Of a stretch of 7,672 nucleotides of DNA, positions 5,467 to 7,672 are shown one piece after another. Source of the DNA: Pseudomonadota bacterium. GTDB lineage: Bacteria; Pseudomonadota; Alphaproteobacteria; Rhizobiales; Hyphomicrobiaceae. The number at the start of each line of letters is the position of its first letter. Position 1 is the first letter of the stretch. Under the pieces are notes generated by a model. It searched no databases and had not been told where the DNA came from. It saw only the letters and a program-made list of their open reading frames with translations. The stretch lies in NCBI GenBank assembly GCA_023428365.1, contig JAEYYQ010000361.1:1-7672 (forward strand), written 5' to 3'. A program made the position numbers and the translations under genes.

Positions 5467-6540
5467 TTAGCCTGTTCCGGTACGGTCGTCCGTCTCGTCA
5501 TCGCTCTCTGACACTTCAAACAGACCGAACTGGGGCACGGATGCACGCGCCGGTCCGCTCATGCCGAGATGACGATAAGCCTTGAGCGTCACGATGCGCC
5601 CGCGCGGCGTGCGGCCGATGAAGCCCTGCTGCAGCAGATAGGGCTCGACGATCTCTTCGAGCGCATCGCGAGGCTCCGACAGCGCCGCGGCAATCGTCTC
5701 GATCCCGACCGGACCTCCGTCGTAGTTGACCGCGATGCAATTCAGATAGCGGTGATCGAGCGCGTCCAACCCCGCCATATCCACTTCCAGCGCCCGCAAC
5801 GCTGTGTCTGCGACACCGGCATCAATGATGTCAGCCTCCGCGACCGCCGCGAAATCGCGCACCCGTCGCAGCAGCCGCCCAGCGATGCGCGGCGTCCCGC
5901 GCGCGCGCCGTGCAATCTCACGCGCACCATCCTCACTGATCCCAGCGCCCAGCACCCGCGCGCCACGGCTGACAACGCGTTCAAGTTCCTCAGTCGTATA
6001 GAAGTTGAGGCGGATGGGAATGCCGAACCGGTCGCGGAGCGGAGTCGTCAGCAAACCCGCACGGGTCGTCGCGCCGACCAGGGTGAATTTGGCCAAGTCG
6101 ATACGCACCGAGCGCGCCGCCGGCCCCTCGCCGATGATCAGGTCGAGCTGGAAATCCTCCATCGCCGGATAGAGGATCTCCTCCACAGCCGGATTGAGAC
6201 GATGAATCTCGTCGATGAACAGGACATCGCGCTCTTCCAGGTTGGTGAGAAGAGCCGCAAGATCACCCGCCTTGGAGATCACCGGCCCTGACGTCGCGCG
6301 AAAACCGACGCCAAGTTCCTTGGCCATGATCTGCGCCAGCGTCGTCTTGCCCAGACCGGGTGGGCCCGCGAACAGCACGTGATCGAGTGCATCGCCACGC
6401 GTCTTGGCCGCCTGGATGAAAACCTTGAGGTTGGCCCGCGCCTGCTCTTGGCCGACGAACTCCTCCAGCGATTGCGGGCGGATCGACGCTTCGTAGGCGT
6501 CCGACTCGCGTTTCGCGGTGGTGACGAGGCGATCAGTCAT
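5467..6540 (-). CDS. ruvB: Holliday junction branch migration ATPase RuvB
   Basis: This 357-residue protein is a complete RuvB, the hexameric AAA+ motor that, with RuvA, drives branch migration of Holliday junctions in recombination and stalled-fork repair. Walker [10 protein letters not shown] is at residues 59-67 and Walker B with Asp110-Glu111 sits in LFIDEIH. Sensor 1 is in GATTR (156-160), the arginine finger region is PLRDRFG (167-173), and sensor 2 Arg218 is in RGTPRIA. A winged-helix C-terminal DNA-binding domain follows (about 258-340), and an acidic tail ([10 protein letters not shown]) makes it slightly longer than the E. coli protein. The ATG at 6540 gives the MTDRLV start usual in this class; its ribosome site is weak. 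The gene is 77 nt downstream of a small membrane-protein gene and not next to ruvA. A candidate LexA-box-like site lies in that gap. Confidence 0.98.
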   Translation of the reverse strand: MTDRLVTTAKRESDAYEASIRPQSLEEFVGQEQARANLKVFIQAAKTRGDALDHVLFAGPPGLGKTTLAQIMAKELGVGFRATSGPVISKAGDLAALLTNLEERDVLFIDEIHRLNPAVEEILYPAMEDFQLDLIIGEGPAARSVRIDLAKFTLVGATTRAGLLTTPLRDRFGIPIRLNFYTTEELERVVSRGARVLGAGISEDGAREIARRARGTPRIAGRLLRRVRDFAAVAEADIIDAGVADTALRALEVDMAGLDALDHRYLNCIAVNYDGGPVGIETIAAALSEPRDALEEIVEPYLLQQGFIGRTPRGRIVTLKAYRHLGMSGPARASVPQFGLFEVSESDDETDDRTGTG

Positions 6541-6555
6541 CCGTCATTCCGGCGT

Positions 6556-6570
6556 GTTTCAGATTCGTTC
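6556..6570. promoter_or_regulatory. Candidate LexA (SOS) box upstream of ruvB
   Basis: GTTT (6556-6559), seven bases, then GTTC (6567-6570) matches the known alphaproteobacterial LexA box GTTC-N7-GTTC at 7 of 8 defined positions. It lies 16-30 bp upstream of the ruvB start, inside the only gap in the ruvA-ruvB gene string. One mismatch leaves real doubt. A 7/8 match of this kind is expected by chance about once per 1.3 kb on both strands. Confidence 0.35.
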
Positions 6571-6617
6571 TCATCTTGTAGCACGATTTGCCACCGTACC
6601 AGTCCGCACCGGAAGCG

Positions 6618-7139
6618 TTACTCTGGCAAGATGCGGACAACGCGCAACAGCCATCTGCATATCAAGGCCGACACAATGCTGACGGCGATCAGCGTCAGCG
6701 GAAAGCCTTCGCCGCCGAAATCACCCGACAGCACAGCACGAAAATCCAACAGCGCGCCGGGGTTGCTCACCCTCATCGCCCAAATCAGCGCCGCCACAAG
6801 AGCTACCAGGGCTGCTTCGCCGTAGCCAAACGTACCGCGGAAAAACACGCGGAATCCCAGCCAGATCGCTGACAGGCCCGCCTGAACTCCACCCAGAAAA
6901 TGCGAGAAGGTGACCATCAGAATGGAGACGCTCAGATAGGACCAAAGCTCGTTCTGGACGCTCTCGGGGCTGAAATCCGCGACGGTGTGCTGACCGGCCA
7001 TGAAGAACAATGGCACGACCAAAAGGATCGCCCCGATCGGCGGGCCGGCGACGACGATAAAAATGGCAGTCAGAAAGCCACGCAACGGCCACCGGGTTCG
7101 CACCGGCGCCGGGCGGCTGATATCGGTTTGCTCTGTCAT
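6618..7139 (-). CDS. Small integral membrane protein of unknown function, between ruvA and ruvB (distal copy)
   Basis: I do not recognise a named family. Starting at ATG 7139 gives 173 residues with a short polar N-terminus (MTEQTDISRPAP) and four likely membrane helices at about 21-47, 66-91, 106-126 and 145-166. The open frame extends upstream, but the chosen ATG overlaps the previous gene's TGA as ATGA, which indicates translational coupling and decides the start. No enzyme motif is visible. The first helix carries VAGPPIGA and the third region GTFGYGEAALVALVAAL; both have counterparts in the preceding gene, so the two look like diverged tandem paralogues. It is followed after 77 nt by ruvB and is probably co-transcribed with ruvA. 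A role in recombination is not implied by anything in the sequence. Confidence 0.82.
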   Translation of the reverse strand: MTEQTDISRPAPVRTRWPLRGFLTAIFIVVAGPPIGAILLVVPLFFMAGQHTVADFSPESVQNELWSYLSVSILMVTFSHFLGGVQAGLSAIWLGFRVFFRGTFGYGEAALVALVAALIWAMRVSNPGALLDFRAVLSGDFGGEGFPLTLIAVSIVSALICRWLLRVVRILPE

Positions 7140-7558
7140 GGCTGGATGATCTTTCCGGCAATCAGAATTTGACGGACCGCAACGGAGATCAAGCCCGCGA
7201 TGAAGGCGGCGTAGGCAATCGCCCCACTCAGCGGTAGCGGTGACAGGATATAAGCGATGCCAAAGGCGGCAACCCCGGCAATTCCGGCTTCCGGAATGCC
7301 AAATCTGCCCTTGGTCCACACCAACGGCAGCAGCATCAGCGCGGTGAAGGCAGCGGGGATGGCGGACCAGAGATAGATGGAGATGCCGAACTCGCCGGGA
7401 TTGGGCACGTTTGGCATGCGGGCGATGTCGCCCAAGGCGATCGCCACGGCCGCCGCCACGAGTCCGGCAATGAATGGCCCCGCCAGCGTATAGAAGAGAA
7501 ACGTCCAGAACAGGCGGCTTGGATTACGCGTTTCGGCTGGCTGTGATTGATCGCGCAT
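7136..7558 (-). CDS. Small integral membrane protein of unknown function, directly after ruvA (proximal copy)
   Basis: This 140-residue protein has four likely membrane helices (about 17-42, 59-81, 89-106 and 111-135), a polar N-terminus (MRDQSQPAETRNPSR) and a short basic/polar end (AGKIIQP). I do not recognise a named family and see no catalytic motif. The ATG at 7558 lies 2 nt after the ruvA stop, with no clear ribosome site, so it is probably translated by coupling to ruvA. Its own stop overlaps the start of the next membrane-protein gene (ATGA). Helix 1 contains LAGPFIAG, and the third segment GRFGIPEAGIAGVAAFG aligns with the next protein. A transporter subunit or structural role cannot be told from the sequence. 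Confidence 0.85.
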   Translation of the reverse strand: MRDQSQPAETRNPSRLFWTFLFYTLAGPFIAGLVAAAVAIALGDIARMPNVPNPGEFGISIYLWSAIPAAFTALMLLPLVWTKGRFGIPEAGIAGVAAFGIAYILSPLPLSGAIAYAAFIAGLISVAVRQILIAGKIIQP

Positions 7559-7560
7559 AC

Positions 7561-7672
7561 TCAGCGTGCCAGTTCTTTGAGGCCGCGCCTGATCAGCTTG
7601 GCCGTATCTGCACCATCTCCGAGCTCGGCCATCGCGGCCGCAATCGCTGCAGCCGCCTGCTGTGGCTGATAG
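7561..7672 (-). CDS. ruvA: Holliday junction DNA helicase RuvA (partial, C-terminal domain III only)
   Basis: Only the last 37 codons and the stop are inside the window, with the rest beyond its right edge. The reading starts [18 protein letters not shown] and ends [11 protein letters not shown] before TGA. This matches RuvA domain III: a Gly-Tyr followed by an Ala-rich helix, then the LIRxxLKELAR end. That domain is the flexible part that binds RuvB and regulates its ATPase. RuvA tetramers hold the Holliday junction while RuvB hexamers pull DNA. The presence of ruvB downstream on the same strand supports the call. It is the most upstream gene visible in the string; ruvC would be expected further upstream, outside the window. 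Confidence 0.9.
   Translation of the reverse strand, partial: YQPQQAAAAIAAAMAELGDGADTAKLIRRGLKELAR

Noticed and set aside
5569..6291. 240-codon plus-strand open frame
   Set aside because: It is entirely antisense to ruvB and Arg/Asp-rich with no fold-like pattern.
6533..6574. 13-codon minus-strand ORF overlapping the ruvB start
   Set aside because: It starts inside the gap and ends a few bases into ruvB, which could suggest coupling, but there is no ribosome site and the length is within chance.
1..7672. Mobile element, CRISPR, toxin-antitoxin or phage content
   Set aside because: No transposase, integrase, regular direct repeats, tRNA or target-site duplications were seen, and gene composition looks uniform across the window.

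Overview
The window is a GC-rich stretch of chromosome that looks alphaproteobacterial, most likely order Hyphomicrobiales (Rhizobiales), Bradyrhizobium/Afipia/Rhodopseudomonas-like. The basis is the RuvB type (short MTDRLV N-terminus, acidic tail), a periplasmic L,D-transpeptidase with a Tyr/Arg/Gln-rich tail, and the codon and base composition. The assignment is by family resemblance only. There are no rRNA or tRNA genes, CRISPR arrays, transposases or phage genes. It reads as ordinary core and metabolic chromosome with one unusual locus at the right end.

Layout, left to right. (1) 2-436, minus: start of a sugar phosphate isomerase/epimerase-like TIM-barrel gene, cut by the window edge. It is second in an operon behind a short-chain dehydrogenase/reductase (476-1213, minus). 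(2) 1335-1772, plus: a MaoC-like (R)-hydratase, divergent from the SDR across about 120 bp, followed by a good intrinsic terminator. (3) 1899-2702, minus: an exported YkuD-type L,D-transpeptidase, convergent with the MaoC gene. (4) 2703-3109: a 407-bp gene-free region between divergent genes, with several dyads and a consensus TTGACA. (5) 3110-4429, plus: a class-III PLP aminotransferase of glutamate-1-semialdehyde aminomutase type. (6) 4417-5373, minus: a ten-helix EamA/DMT transporter whose 3' end overlaps the aminotransferase by 13 bp. (7) 5467-7672, minus: the end of ruvA, two small four-helix membrane proteins, then ruvB.

How the genes fit together. RuvA and RuvB form the Holliday-junction branch-migration motor. 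Here two membrane-protein genes lie between them, joined to ruvA by a 2-nt gap and to each other by an ATGA overlap. The two proteins align with each other along most of their length and look like an old tandem duplication. A near-match to the alphaproteobacterial LexA box lies just upstream of ruvB. The SDR, TIM-barrel and MaoC genes suggest carbohydrate or acyl-CoA metabolism, but no specific pathway can be read from this window. The transpeptidase acts on the cell wall. The aminotransferase and transporter are neighbours, but they are transcribed towards each other.

I see no clear new defence or mobile system. The points most worth a second look are the ruvA-orf-orf-ruvB arrangement, the paralogy of the two inserted genes, and the candidate operators in the non-coding regions.
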